From Herbaspirillum sp. AP02 (GTDB lineage Bacteria > Pseudomonadota > Gammaproteobacteria > Burkholderiales > Burkholderiaceae_D): DNA of 64,000 bases. Of this stretch, positions 27,303 to 36,194 are shown piece after piece; the stretch's first letter is position 1, and each line of letters opens with the position of its first letter. A program made the position numbers and the translations under genes. A model generated the notes under the pieces. The model saw nothing but the letters and a program-made list of their open reading frames with translations. It made no database searches and had not been told where the DNA came from. The stretch lies in contig NZ_JADWMY010000001.1 of assembly GCF_015767275.1 (NCBI RefSeq), positions 1 through 64,000 of the forward strand, in the 5' to 3' direction.

Positions 27303-28184
27303 ATGAATACCACCATGAAACGACACCTGTCTTCCGAAATCCTGCCCTCGGGCCTGCCCCCCGTGACCAGCCCCGATGAAGAAGCAGCGGCCGTGGCCGC
27401 CAACGGGCGCCGCATCGGCGAGGTCATCCTGGACCTGCAGAACATCTCGCTGTCCTTCGGTGGCGTGAAGGCGCTGACCGACATTTCCTTCGATGTGCGC
27501 GAGCATGAAATCCGCGCCATCATCGGCCCCAACGGCGCCGGCAAGAGCTCGATGATCAACGTCATCAACGGCGTCTATCATCCGCAGAAGGGTCAGATCC
27601 TCTATCGCGGCCAGCCGCGCCTGGGCATGCATCCCAGCGCCATCGCGCGCCAGGGCATTGCCCGCACCTTCCAGAACATCGCGCTCTTCAAGGGCATGAC
27701 GGTGCTGGACAACATCATGACCGGGCGCAATACCAAGATGCGCTCGGGCCTGTTCTCCAACGCCCTGTGGTGGGGCGCGGCCCGCAACGAGGAAATCGAG
27801 CATCGCCGCAAGGTGGAGGAGGTGATCGATTTCCTGGAAATCCAGCACATCCGCAAGACCCCGGTGGGACGCCTGCCCTACGGCCTGCAAAAGCGTGTGG
27901 AGCTGGCGCGGGCGCTGGCGGCCGAACCGCACATGCTGTTGCTGGACGAACCCATGGCCGGCATGAACGTGGAAGAAAAGCAGGACATGTGCCGCTTCGT
28001 GCTGGATGTGAACGACCAGTTCGGCACCACCATCGTGCTCATCGAACACGACATGGGCGTGGTCATGGATATCTCCGACCGCGTGGTGGTGCTGGACTAC
28101 GGCAAGAAGATCGGCGACGGCACGCCCGACGAGGTGATGAGTAATCCGGAAGTGATCAAGGCCTATCTGGGGACCTCGCACTGA
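27303..28184 (+). CDS. ABC importer ATP-binding protein, LivG type
   Basis: 293 residues. Walker A GPNGAGKSS, the Q-loop ARTFQNIALF, signature LPYGLQKRVELARAL (a variant of LSGGQ), Walker B MLLLDEPMAGMN and the switch His in IVLIEHDMG. The LivG-specific C-terminal YLG end (AYLGTSH) is present. It powers uptake with the LivF-like subunit at 31808. An N-terminal stretch of about 38 residues precedes the ABC domain and is longer than in E. coli LivG. It lies between the CoA ligase and the LivH permease. Confidence 0.92.
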   Translation: MNTTMKRHLSSEILPSGLPPVTSPDEEAAAVAANGRRIGEVILDLQNISLSFGGVKALTDISFDVREHEIRAIIGPNGAGKSSMINVINGVYHPQKGQILYRGQPRLGMHPSAIARQGIARTFQNIALFKGMTVLDNIMTGRNTKMRSGLFSNALWWGAARNEEIEHRRKVEEVIDFLEIQHIRKTPVGRLPYGLQKRVELARALAAEPHMLLLDEPMAGMNVEEKQDMCRFVLDVNDQFGTTIVLIEHDMGVVMDISDRVVVLDYGKKIGDGTPDEVMSNPEVIKAYLGTSH

Positions 28185-28259
28185 GTCCGGGATCGGCGTG
28201 CAGTCAATAAATAATATAAATAATAAAAACAATATCGAAGGCGGTAGCAAGGAGACGAC

Positions 28260-29174
28260 ATGCAATTCTTCCTCGAAGTCACCCTGAGCGGACTGCTCTC
28301 CGGGTTGATGTATTCACTGGTGGCCCTGGGCTTCGTGCTGATCTACAAGGCCTCGGGCGTGTTCAATTTCGCGCAGGGGGCGATGGTCTATTTCGCCGCG
28401 CTGGCAGTGGTGGGCCTGATGGAAAAGGGCATGCCGATGTGGGCGGCCATCATCGGCGCCTTCGTGGTGATGATCCTGGTGGGGCTGGCCACCGAACGCT
28501 TCGTGCTGCGCAAGCTGGTCAACCAGCCGCCGATCACGCTCTTCATGGCCACCATCGGCCTGACCTTCTTCCTCGAAGGCCTGGGGCCCTTGCTGTTCGG
28601 CAGCGAAGTGCGTCCCATCGATCTGGGGATCGTCGACGAACCGATCCAGTCGGTGATGGACAGTGTCGGCATCGGCCTCTCCAAGTTCGACCTCTTTGCC
28701 TCCGGCATGGTGGTGGCGCTGGTGGCGGCGCTGGCGCTGTTCTTCCAGAAGACCAAGGTGGGCCGGGCGTTGCGGGCCGTGGCTGATGACCATCAGGCCG
28801 CGCTGTCGCTGGGCATCCCGCTGCAGCATATCTGGGCGGTGGTATGGGGCGTGGCCGGTTTCGTGGCGCTGATCGCCGGCCTGCTCTGGGGTTCGCGCAA
28901 CGGCGTGCAGTTCGCGCTGACCATGACGGCGCTGAAGGCCTTGCCGGTACTGATCCTGGGTGGCTTCACCTCGATTCCCGGGGCGATCGTGGGCGGGCTC
29001 ATCATCGGCGCCTCCGAAAAGCTGGCCGAAATCTATATCCCGCCGGTGATGCAGGATGCCTTCGGCGGCAACTTTGGCGGCATCGAAGGCTGGTTCCCGT
29101 ATGTGTTCGCGCTGCTGTTCCTGCTGGTCCGGCCGGAAGGCCTGTTCGGCGAGCGGCACATCGATCGCGTGTGA
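28260..29174 (+). CDS. ABC importer permease, LivH type
   Basis: 304 residues, about eight membrane segments. It opens LSGLLSGLMYSLVALGFVLIYKASGVFNFAQGAMV, the diagnostic LivH start, and has RALRAVADDHQAALSLGI, the cytoplasmic coupling loop, and GGLIIGASEKL. With LivM it forms the membrane channel. An AT-rich stretch (28206-28235) and AAGGAG directly before the ATG separate it from livG. Confidence 0.93.
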   Translation: MQFFLEVTLSGLLSGLMYSLVALGFVLIYKASGVFNFAQGAMVYFAALAVVGLMEKGMPMWAAIIGAFVVMILVGLATERFVLRKLVNQPPITLFMATIGLTFFLEGLGPLLFGSEVRPIDLGIVDEPIQSVMDSVGIGLSKFDLFASGMVVALVAALALFFQKTKVGRALRAVADDHQAALSLGIPLQHIWAVVWGVAGFVALIAGLLWGSRNGVQFALTMTALKALPVLILGGFTSIPGAIVGGLIIGASEKLAEIYIPPVMQDAFGGNFGGIEGWFPYVFALLFLLVRPEGLFGERHIDRV

Positions 29175-29232
29175 GCGACATGTGAGCGGCATCTGAGCAG
29201 ACTGCAGTGAGCACAGGACAAGGAGAACGACC

Positions 29233-30309
29233 ATGCTGTACCGTGAAGCAGGACAATTCAAGACAAGCTACATCGCCGACAGCCAGATCTTTCCGATCCG
29301 TCAGGATCGCATCATCTTCACGCTGTTCATGGTGTTCGCCTTCGTGGCCGTGCCGCTGTTGGGCAGCGAATACTGGTTCTCGGCCATCCTGGTGCCGTTC
29401 CTGGTCTTTGCGCTGGCCGCACTGGGCCTCAATGTACTGACCGGCTATGCCGGCCAGCTCTCGCTGGGGTCGGCGGCCTTCATGGCGGTGGGGGCCTATG
29501 CGGCCTACAACTTTCAGTTGCGGGTGGAGGGTATCCCCATCGTCGCCACGCTGTTGCTTTCGGGGGGCTGCGCAGCGCTGGTGGGCGTGCTCTTCGGGTT
29601 GCCTTCGTTGCGCATCAAGGGCTTCTACCTGGCCGTGGCCACGCTGGCGGCGCAGTTCTTCGTGGTGTGGGCGCTGACCAAGTTCCCCTGGTTCTCCAAC
29701 AACAGTTCCTCGGGCGTGATCAGCACGCCCAAGATCGACTTCTTCGGCATCGCCATCGACTCCCCGGTGCGCAAGTATCTGTTCGTGCTGGCCGTGGTGA
29801 GCGTGCTGGCGCTGGTGGCCAAGAACCTGGTGCGCTCCTCCACCGGACGTGCCTGGATGGCGGTGCGCGACATGGATGTGGCCGCCGAGGTGATCGGCAT
29901 CCCCTTGATGCGCACCAAGCTGACCGCCTTTGCCGTCAGCTCCTTCTACTGCGGCGTGGCCGGGGCGCTGTATGCCTTCTGCTACCTGGGTTCGGTGGAG
30001 CCGGACGGCTTCTCGCTGGACCTGTCCTTCCGCATCCTGTTCATGATCATCATCGGCGGCGTGGGTAGCATCCTGGGCTCCTTCCTCGGCTCGGCCTTCA
30101 TCCTGCTGCTGCCGATCTTCCTCGACAACGCACTGCCGCCGCTGGCCGCGCTGCTGCACCTGCCGTTCACCAATGCCACCGTGTCGCACATCCAGATGAT
30201 GGTGTTCGGCGCGCTGATCATCTTCTTCCTCATCGCCGAGCCGCATGGGCTGGCGCGGCTGTGGCAGATCGCCAAGGAGAAACTGCGCCTGTGGCCGTTC
30301 CCGCACTGA
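29233..30309 (+). CDS. ABC importer permease, LivM type
   Basis: 358 residues. After a soluble N-terminus of about 35 residues (YREAGQFKTSYIADSQIFP), eight or more membrane segments follow. Family landmarks are LNVLTGYAGQLSLGSAAFMAVGAYAA, SLRIKGFYLAVATLAAQFF, GRAWMAVRDMDVAAEVIGI and GGVGSILGSFLGSA. It pairs with the LivH subunit 58 bases upstream. The N-terminal YRE.G.FK.SY.AD pattern recurs in importers associated with CoA ligases rather than in LivM of E. coli (impression from memory). Confidence 0.93.
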   Translation: MLYREAGQFKTSYIADSQIFPIRQDRIIFTLFMVFAFVAVPLLGSEYWFSAILVPFLVFALAALGLNVLTGYAGQLSLGSAAFMAVGAYAAYNFQLRVEGIPIVATLLLSGGCAALVGVLFGLPSLRIKGFYLAVATLAAQFFVVWALTKFPWFSNNSSSGVISTPKIDFFGIAIDSPVRKYLFVLAVVSVLALVAKNLVRSSTGRAWMAVRDMDVAAEVIGIPLMRTKLTAFAVSSFYCGVAGALYAFCYLGSVEPDGFSLDLSFRILFMIIIGGVGSILGSFLGSAFILLLPIFLDNALPPLAALLHLPFTNATVSHIQMMVFGALIIFFLIAEPHGLARLWQIAKEKLRLWPFPH

Positions 30310-30408
30310 GGGTTAGCCGAGTGACGCAACACTGCATCAAGGTAGGCGGGGACCGGATCACCGGCGCCCGATAAAAGTCGGCAACGACAACATAAAGGAG
30401 ACGAGACC

Positions 30409-31740
30409 ATGAAGACCATGAAGCATCTCAGGCAACTGGTGCTGGCGACCGCCTGTGCCGCCAGCCTGCTGTCGGCGGCGGCCCCGGCGCTGGCCCAGAC
30501 CAATGACCAGTTCATTGCCATCCCCAGCTACCGCGTCGGCCCCTACGGGACCAATGGCCAGTCCTACTACGGCGGCTATGTCGATTACCTGAACTACGTC
30601 AACCTCAAGGAAGGCGGCGTCAACGGCGTCAAGCTGTCCTGGGAAGAGTGCGAGACCGAGTACAACAACGCCAAGGGCGTGGAGTGCTATGAGCGCATGA
30701 AGAACAAGAACACGGTGACCCACGGCACGGCCATCAATCCCATGGCCACCGGCATCTCCTACGCCCTCATCGACAAGACCGCCGAAGACAAGGTGCCGCT
30801 GGTGATGATCGGCTATGGCCGTACCGATGCGGTGGACGGCTCGGTGTTTCCGTATGCCTTCCCGCTGGTGACGACCTACCAGATGCAGGTCTCGGCCATC
30901 GTCAAGTACCTGGCCGGCAAGAACAATGGCTCGCTGGCCGGCAAGAAGATCGTCTTCCTGTACCACGATTCGGCCTATGGCAAGGAGCCCATCGTGGCGC
31001 TGCAGGCCGAGTCCTCCATCGGCAAGTTCAAGCTGGTGGAAATCCCGGTGGCCCACCCCGGCAACGAACAGGGCGCGCAGTGGCTGCGCATCCGCCAGGA
31101 AAATCCGGACTACGTCATCTTCTGGGGCTGGGGCGTGATGAACCAGACCGCGCTGAAGGCGGCGCAGAAGGTCGGCTATCCGCGTGACAAGATCGTCGGT
31201 TCCTGGTGGGCCGGTTCGGAAGAAGACACCATTCCGGCAGGTGAAGCTGCCAAGGGCTATCTGTCGGCGACCTGGAACGTGGCCGGCAAGGATGTCCCGG
31301 TGATCGCCGATATCGACAAGGTGGTCTATGGCGCAGGCAAGGGCAACATGCAGGACAAGAACAAGCTCGGTTCCATCCTCTACAACCGTGGCGTGTCGGC
31401 CGCGATTGCCACCGTGGAAGCGGTGCGCACCGCCCAGGACAAATACGGTAAAGGCAAGGTCATGAGCGGCGAGCAGGTGCGCTGGGGCTTTGAAAACCTC
31501 AACATCACCGATGCCCGCCTGAAGGCCCTGGGCGCCACCGGGCTGCTGCCGGAGATCAAGACCTCCTGCGAAAACCACGAAGGGTCGGGCAAGGTGAAGA
31601 TCCAGCAGTGGGACGGCAGCAAGTGGGTGCTGGTGTCGGACTGGATCGAGGGTAACAAGAACCTGATCCACCCGCTGTTCAAGGCGTCCGCTGCGAAATA
31701 TGCAAAAGAAAAAGGCATCACTCCTGCCTGCATGAAGTAG
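30409..31740 (+). CDS. ABC importer periplasmic substrate-binding protein (LivK-like)
   Basis: 443 residues, longer than the about 365-residue LivK. The signal peptide (KHLRQLVLATACAASLLSAAAPALAQ) precedes a type I periplasmic-binding fold: IPSYRVGPYGTNG, WEECETEYN, GTAINPMATGISYALIDK, KIVFLYHDSAYGKEP, PGNEQGAQWLRIRQ, FWGWGVMNQTALKAAQK and the closing KEKGITPACMK. The position after both permease genes and the ribosome site AAAGGAGACGAG make it part of the operon. The inserted segments suggest a ligand other than leucine. A terminator follows at 31747. Confidence 0.93.
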   Translation: MKTMKHLRQLVLATACAASLLSAAAPALAQTNDQFIAIPSYRVGPYGTNGQSYYGGYVDYLNYVNLKEGGVNGVKLSWEECETEYNNAKGVECYERMKNKNTVTHGTAINPMATGISYALIDKTAEDKVPLVMIGYGRTDAVDGSVFPYAFPLVTTYQMQVSAIVKYLAGKNNGSLAGKKIVFLYHDSAYGKEPIVALQAESSIGKFKLVEIPVAHPGNEQGAQWLRIRQENPDYVIFWGWGVMNQTALKAAQKVGYPRDKIVGSWWAGSEEDTIPAGEAAKGYLSATWNVAGKDVPVIADIDKVVYGAGKGNMQDKNKLGSILYNRGVSAAIATVEAVRTAQDKYGKGKVMSGEQVRWGFENLNITDARLKALGATGLLPEIKTSCENHEGSGKVKIQQWDGSKWVLVSDWIEGNKNLIHPLFKASAAKYAKEKGITPACMK

Positions 31741-31746
31741 GCGCTT

Positions 31747-31791
31747 GCGCCGGCGGCCTTGCTCGTCTCCCACCGCCGCCGGCGCTTTTTT
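31747..31791 (+). terminator. Intrinsic terminator within the importer operon
   Basis: GCGCCGGCGG (31747-31756) and CCGCCGGCGC (31776-31785) form a perfect 10-bp GC stem followed by TTTTTT. It sits six bases after the binding-protein stop and before livF, so it is expected to act as a partial terminator that keeps binding-protein mRNA in excess. Confidence 0.85.
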
Positions 31792-31807
31792 GGAAATGCG
31801 ACAGACC

Positions 31808-32671
31808 ATGAATGCCACACCGATTCCGACCAGTGCCAGCACCGCCCACAGCGCAGCCGCCCCGGCGGTGGCCAAGGCATTGGCCATCAACAATATCGAA
31901 GTGATCTATGACCACGTGATCCTGGTCTTGAAGGGCGTCTCGCTGGACGTGCCGGAAGGCAAGATCGTGGCGCTGCTGGGTGCCAATGGCGCCGGCAAGA
32001 GCACCACCCTCAAGGCCATCTCCAACCTGCTGCATGCCGAGCGCGGCGACGTCACCAAGGGCAGCATCGAGTTCCGTGGGGAGCGGGTGGACCGCATGAC
32101 GCCCAATGACCTGGTCAAGCGCGGCGTGATCCAGGTGATGGAAGGGCGCCATTGCTTCGGTCACCTCACCGTGGAAGAGAACCTGCTCACCGGGGCCTAC
32201 ACCCGTGGCATCAGTCATGCCGAGGTGAAGCACGAGCTGGAAAAGATCTACGATTATTTCCCGCGCCTGAAGGTGCGGCGCAAGTCGCAGTCCGGCTATA
32301 CCTCCGGTGGCGAACAGCAGATGACAGCCATTGGCCGCGCCATGATGGCCAAGCCTTCGATGATCCTGCTGGACGAGCCCTCCATGGGCCTGGCGCCGCA
32401 GATCGTGGAAGAGATCTTCGAGATCGTCAAGGACCTGAACAGCAAGGAAAAGGTCTCCTTCCTGCTGGCCGAGCAGAACACCATGGTGGCCCTGCGCTAT
32501 GCCGACTTCGGCTACATCCTGGAAAACGGCCGGGTGGTCATGGAGGGCGCGGCCGGCGAGCTGGCCGATAACGAGGACGTCAAGGAGTTCTACCTGGGCG
32601 TGTCCGGCGCCGGGCGCAAGAACTTCCGCGACATGAAGTTCTACCGCCGCCGCAAGCGCTGGCTGGCGTAA
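31808..32671 (+). CDS. ABC importer ATP-binding protein, LivF type
   Basis: 287 residues from this start. Walker A GANGAGKST, EGRHCFGHLTVEENLLTGAY, signature YTSGGEQQMTAIGRAM, Walker B MILLDEPSMGLAP, and switch region LLAEQNT. EGRxxFxxLTVEENL is the LivF hallmark. A longer C-terminal tail (RKNFRDMKFYRRRKRWLA) is unusual for LivF. The N-terminus before AINNIEVIYDH is low-complexity, and the start could instead be 31796. It lies just after the internal terminator and 11 bases before the second CoA ligase. Confidence 0.92.
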   Translation: MNATPIPTSASTAHSAAAPAVAKALAINNIEVIYDHVILVLKGVSLDVPEGKIVALLGANGAGKSTTLKAISNLLHAERGDVTKGSIEFRGERVDRMTPNDLVKRGVIQVMEGRHCFGHLTVEENLLTGAYTRGISHAEVKHELEKIYDYFPRLKVRRKSQSGYTSGGEQQMTAIGRAMMAKPSMILLDEPSMGLAPQIVEEIFEIVKDLNSKEKVSFLLAEQNTMVALRYADFGYILENGRVVMEGAAGELADNEDVKEFYLGVSGAGRKNFRDMKFYRRRKRWLA

Positions 32672-32682
32672 GGGGAGGGCCT

Positions 32683-33954
32683 ATGTCCGATCCCATCGAA
32701 TTCATGCAGCAGCTGGATGCGCTGGAACGACGCGATCCGGCCCGGCGCGAAGCGCAACTGATGCAGGCCTTGCCGTCATTGCTGGCACGTGCGCAGAGCG
32801 CGCCGGGCTGGGCGCGCATCCTGGCGGGCATCGACGCGTCGACCATCCGTTCGCGGGCCGACCTGGCGCAATTGCCGGTCACGCGCAAGTCGGACCTGAA
32901 GGAGCTGCAGACCCGCGAGAGCCCCTTCGGCGGGCTCAACACCACGCCCGCGCGTCAATTGCGGCGGCTGTTCGTCTCGCCCGGCCCGATCTACGATCCC
33001 GAAGGCCATGCTGCCGACTGGTGGCGCTTTGCCAGCCCGATGAAGGCACTCGGCCTGCAGGCCGGCCACATCCTGCAGAACTGCTTTGCCTACCATTTCA
33101 CGCCGGCTGCCTTCATGGTGGAAGGCGCGGCGGCCCGCCTGGGTTGCGCGGTCATCCCGGCCGGCATCGGCCAGACCGAACTGCAGGTCAATGCGATGAC
33201 GGCCCTGAAGCCGGATGCCTATGTCGGTACGCCGTCCTTCCTCAAGATCATCATCGAGAAGGCGCAGGAAATGGGCGCCGACATCTCCAGCGTGCAGCGT
33301 GCCCTGGTCAGCGCCGAAGCACTGCCGCCGTCGCTGCGCCACTGGTTCCATGAACACGGCGTGCCGCAGGTGCTGCAGCTGTATGCCTCGGCCGACATCG
33401 GCAATATCGCCTACGAGACCATGAGCGACGGCGCCGTGCACCCCGGCATGGTGCTGGACGAAGCGCTGATCCTGGAGATCGTGCGGCCCGGCACCGGCGA
33501 TCCGGTGGCCGAGGGGGAGGTGGGGGAGGTGGTGGTGACCTCCTTCAATCCGGACTATCCGATGATCCGTTTCGGTACCGGCGATCTGTCGGCGGTGGTG
33601 CGGGGCGTTTCTCCCTGCGGGCGCACCAATACCCGCATCAAGGGCTGGATGGGCCGCGCCGACCAGACCACCAAGGTCCGCGGCATGTTCGTCCATCCCT
33701 CGCAGGTGGCCGATGTGTTGCGCCGGCATGGAGACGTGCTGCGCGCCCGGCTGGTGGTCTCGGGCGAGATGGCCAATGACGTCATGACCCTGCATTGCGA
33801 AGTGGGTGATCCGGCCGACCCGGCGGTGGATGTCACGGCGCTGGCCGGCAGCCTGCGTGATGTGACCAAGCTGCGCGGCGAGGTTCTGCTGGTGGCGCCG
33901 GGCAGCCTGCCCAACGATGGCAAGGTGATCGAGGATGCGCGCAAGTATGAGTAG
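32683..33954 (+). CDS. Phenylacetate-CoA ligase-like AMP-forming enzyme
   Basis: 423 residues, the PaaK size class. Motifs: VTRKSDLKELQ, a substrate loop FVSPGPIYDPEG in place of the usual S-S-G-T-T-G P-loop, NCFAYHFTPAAFMVEGAAARLG, YVGTPSFLKIIIEKA, LQLYASADIGNIAYE, RFGTGDLSAV, RIKGWMGRADQTTKVRGMFVHPSQV, and a lysine near the end (PNDGKVIEDARKY). The weak P-loop is shared with the PaaK-like subgroup next to Liv-type importers, so activity should be tested. It is the last gene of the import cluster, 11 bases after livF. Likely substrate is an aryl or related carboxylate brought in by the importer. Confidence 0.87.
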   Translation: MSDPIEFMQQLDALERRDPARREAQLMQALPSLLARAQSAPGWARILAGIDASTIRSRADLAQLPVTRKSDLKELQTRESPFGGLNTTPARQLRRLFVSPGPIYDPEGHAADWWRFASPMKALGLQAGHILQNCFAYHFTPAAFMVEGAAARLGCAVIPAGIGQTELQVNAMTALKPDAYVGTPSFLKIIIEKAQEMGADISSVQRALVSAEALPPSLRHWFHEHGVPQVLQLYASADIGNIAYETMSDGAVHPGMVLDEALILEIVRPGTGDPVAEGEVGEVVVTSFNPDYPMIRFGTGDLSAVVRGVSPCGRTNTRIKGWMGRADQTTKVRGMFVHPSQVADVLRRHGDVLRARLVVSGEMANDVMTLHCEVGDPADPAVDVTALAGSLRDVTKLRGEVLLVAPGSLPNDGKVIEDARKYE

Positions 33955-34086
33955 CGCGAAGGACGGGATGCGTTAAATTGTTTAGGTCACGGCTTGTGAA
34001 GGTGAAGGATCGCGCATAGAATCGTCGGCGGAACATGTGTTCCAACGTCGCTCGGACGGTTCCGGGCGCTTACGTGAAAGTCTTCC

Positions 34087-35361
34087 ATGACGCAATCCGC
34101 CGATTCGCGCGATCCCTCGCGCACGCCTGACGTTTCTTCTTCCTCTTCCTCCCCCGTAGCACCCGCCGACGCCTTTCCGGTCAGCTTCCCGCGCATCGAG
34201 CGCCTGCCGCCCTACGTCTTCAACATCACCGCCGAACTGAAGATGGCGGCGCGCCGGCGTGGCGAAGACATCATCGACATGTCCATGGGCAATCCCGACG
34301 GCCCGACACCACCGCACATCGTCGAGAAGCTGGTGGAGGTGGCGCAGCGTCCCGATACCCATGGCTATTCGTCCTCCAAGGGCATCCCGCGCCTGCGCCG
34401 CGCCATCGCGCACTGGTACCGCAGCCGCTACGAGGTGGACTTCGATCCCGATAGGGAGGCCATCGTCACCATCGGCTCCAAGGAAGGTCTGGCGCACCTG
34501 ATGCTGGCCACCCTGGACAAGGGCGATACGGTATTGGTGCCCAATCCCAGCTACCCCATCCACATCTACGGCGCAGTCATCGCCGGCGCCAACATCCGCT
34601 CGGTACGCATGAGCCCGGACGTGGACTTCTTCGATGAGCTGGAACGCGCCGTGCGCGAGAGCTATCCCAAGCCGAAGATGATGATCCTGGGCTTCCCCTC
34701 CAACCCGACCGCGCAGTGCGTGGAGCTGGAATTCTTCGAACGGGTGGTCAAGCTGGCGCGGGAACACCAGATCCTGGTGGTGCATGACCTGGCCTACGCC
34801 GACATCACCTTCGACGGCTGGAAAGCGCCCTCCATCATGCAGGTGCCGGGCGCGCGCGAGGTCGCGGTGGAGTTCTTCACGCTCTCCAAGAGCTACAACA
34901 TGGCCGGCTGGCGGATCGGCTTCATGGTCGGCAATGCCCGTCTGGTGGCGGCCCTGGCGCGCATCAAGAGCTATCACGACTATGGCAGCTTCACGCCGGT
35001 GCAGGTGGCGGCCATTGCGGCACTGGAGGGCGACCAGGCTTGCGTGGAGGAAATCCGCGCCAACTACGAAAAGCGCCGCAACGTGCTGGTCAAGGGCCTG
35101 CACGAGGCCGGCTGGATGGTCGATGTACCCAAGGCCTCGATGTACATCTGGGCGCGCATTCCGGAGCCCTATCGCCAGTTCGGCTCGCTGGAGTTCTCGC
35201 GCATCCTGCTGGAACAGGCCAAGGTCTGCGTCTCGCCCGGTATCGGCTTCGGCGAATATGGTGATGAGTATGTGCGCTTCGCCCTGATCGAGAACGAATC
35301 CCGTATCCGTCAGGCCATTCGCGGCATCAAGACCATGTTCAAGAACGCCAAGGGGGCGTGA
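34087..35361 (+). CDS. alaC: PLP-dependent aminotransferase, AlaC-like
   Basis: 424 residues, class I/II fold. Visible: [38 protein letters not shown] (family N-terminus), [48 protein letters not shown], and the Schiff-base lysine in [19 protein letters not shown]. It most resembles glutamate-pyruvate aminotransferase AlaC of E. coli, which makes alanine from pyruvate. The first about 30 residues are Ser/Pro-rich and low-complexity, unlike E. coli AlaC. In other Burkholderiales alaC precedes hom-thrC (from memory); here it does not. Confidence 0.85.
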   Translation: MTQSADSRDPSRTPDVSSSSSSPVAPADAFPVSFPRIERLPPYVFNITAELKMAARRRGEDIIDMSMGNPDGPTPPHIVEKLVEVAQRPDTHGYSSSKGIPRLRRAIAHWYRSRYEVDFDPDREAIVTIGSKEGLAHLMLATLDKGDTVLVPNPSYPIHIYGAVIAGANIRSVRMSPDVDFFDELERAVRESYPKPKMMILGFPSNPTAQCVELEFFERVVKLAREHQILVVHDLAYADITFDGWKAPSIMQVPGAREVAVEFFTLSKSYNMAGWRIGFMVGNARLVAALARIKSYHDYGSFTPVQVAAIAALEGDQACVEEIRANYEKRRNVLVKGLHEAGWMVDVPKASMYIWARIPEPYRQFGSLEFSRILLEQAKVCVSPGIGFGEYGDEYVRFALIENESRIRQAIRGIKTMFKNAKGA

Positions 35362-35435
35362 GGCAAGGTTACAGTCGAGGCGACGCCGGAACTGCGCCGC
35401 CTTGCTGAGGTCTTAGCTGAACCTTCAGTTTTTTG

Positions 35436-35879
35436 ATGATTAATATGATTAAAAAAACAATATTCGCCACTCTGTTCGCGCTTGCAGCCTCCGCTGCCGT
35501 CCTGCCGGTGGCGCAGGCCCAGGTGTCGGTCAACATCAATATCGGCGCGCCGCCGCCGCCCCGTGCCGAGCCCTTGCCACCACCGCGTCATGGCTATGTG
35601 TGGGCACCGGGTTTCTGGGACTGGGACGGGCATCGCCATGTCTGGCGCGAGGGCCATTGGATGCGTGAGCGGCCCGGCTACGTCTACGCCGCGCCGGTCT
35701 GGCATCAAGGTCCGCGTGGCTGGGAGCTGCAGCGCGGCGGCTGGCGCGGCGGCCCGCCGCCGGGTCGGGGGCCACGTGATCATGACCGCCATGACCGCCA
35801 TGACGATCGTGGTCCCGGTGACGGACCGGGCCACGGACCGGGCTGTCCGCCGGGGCATGCGCGCAAGGGTGAGTGCTGA
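35436..35879 (+). CDS. Exported YXWGXW-repeat-like small protein
   Basis: 147 residues from this start, with a signal peptide (KKTIFATLFALAASAAVLPVAQAQ). The mature part has W-rich repeats: GYVWAPGFWDWDGHRHVWREGHW and VWHQGPRGWELQRGGW, typical of YXWGXW/BcpO-like secreted proteins, then a Gly/Pro/His/Asp/Arg tail (DHDRHDRHDDRG) that could bind metal. Function is unknown. The start is unclear: ATGs at 35436 and 35445 are both in frame and neither has a strong ribosome site. A single gene, closed by a bidirectional terminator. Confidence 0.75.
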   Translation: MINMIKKTIFATLFALAASAAVLPVAQAQVSVNINIGAPPPPRAEPLPPPRHGYVWAPGFWDWDGHRHVWREGHWMRERPGYVYAAPVWHQGPRGWELQRGGWRGGPPPGRGPRDHDRHDRHDDRGPGDGPGHGPGCPPGHARKGEC

Positions 35880-35916
35880 TCCAGCCGCAGGAACGGCTGA
35901 GACCGGTCAAGCCAAG

Positions 35917-35957
35917 AAAAATCGGCCGCGACGTGAAAGCGTCGCGGCCGATTTTTT
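35917..35957. terminator. Bidirectional intrinsic terminator
   Basis: AAAAATCGGCCGCGAC (35917-35932) pairs with GTCGCGGCCGATTTTT (35941-35956), a 16-bp perfect stem with T-runs on both strands. It serves the exported protein (plus) and the small membrane protein (minus) that converge here. Confidence 0.95.
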
Positions 35958-35975
35958 ATGGCGCGGGCAACGACC

Positions 35976-36131
35976 TCAGGTCTTGTCCATCAAGGCCGAG
36001 ATGGCGAAGGAAACAATACCGGCCGTGATGCAGATCACGGCCAGCCGATAGTGGGGGATGAGCTTGCCGACGAAGGGCAGCAGGAAGTACAGGACGATGG
36101 CGATCAGGATGCTGGTCAGGAGTCTTTTCAT
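35976..36131 (-). CDS. 51-residue membrane protein, unknown function
   Basis: Minus-strand frame MKRLLTSILIAIVLYFLLPF, then VGKLIPHYR, then LAVICITAGIVSFAISALMDKT: two predicted membrane helices joined by a short basic loop, 51 residues. An alternative start three codons... upstream at 36137 would add only Met-Thr. Hydrophobic composition, a charged N-terminus and the shared terminator support a real gene, but the ribosome site is weak. No family is recognised. Confidence 0.55.
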   Translation of the reverse strand: MKRLLTSILIAIVLYFLLPFVGKLIPHYRLAVICITAGIVSFAISALMDKT

Positions 36132-36194
36132 TGTCATGGCGATGTGGGTTGAACGCTGCCGCTATGATAGTGCGATTTGGCCGTCGTGGTGACG

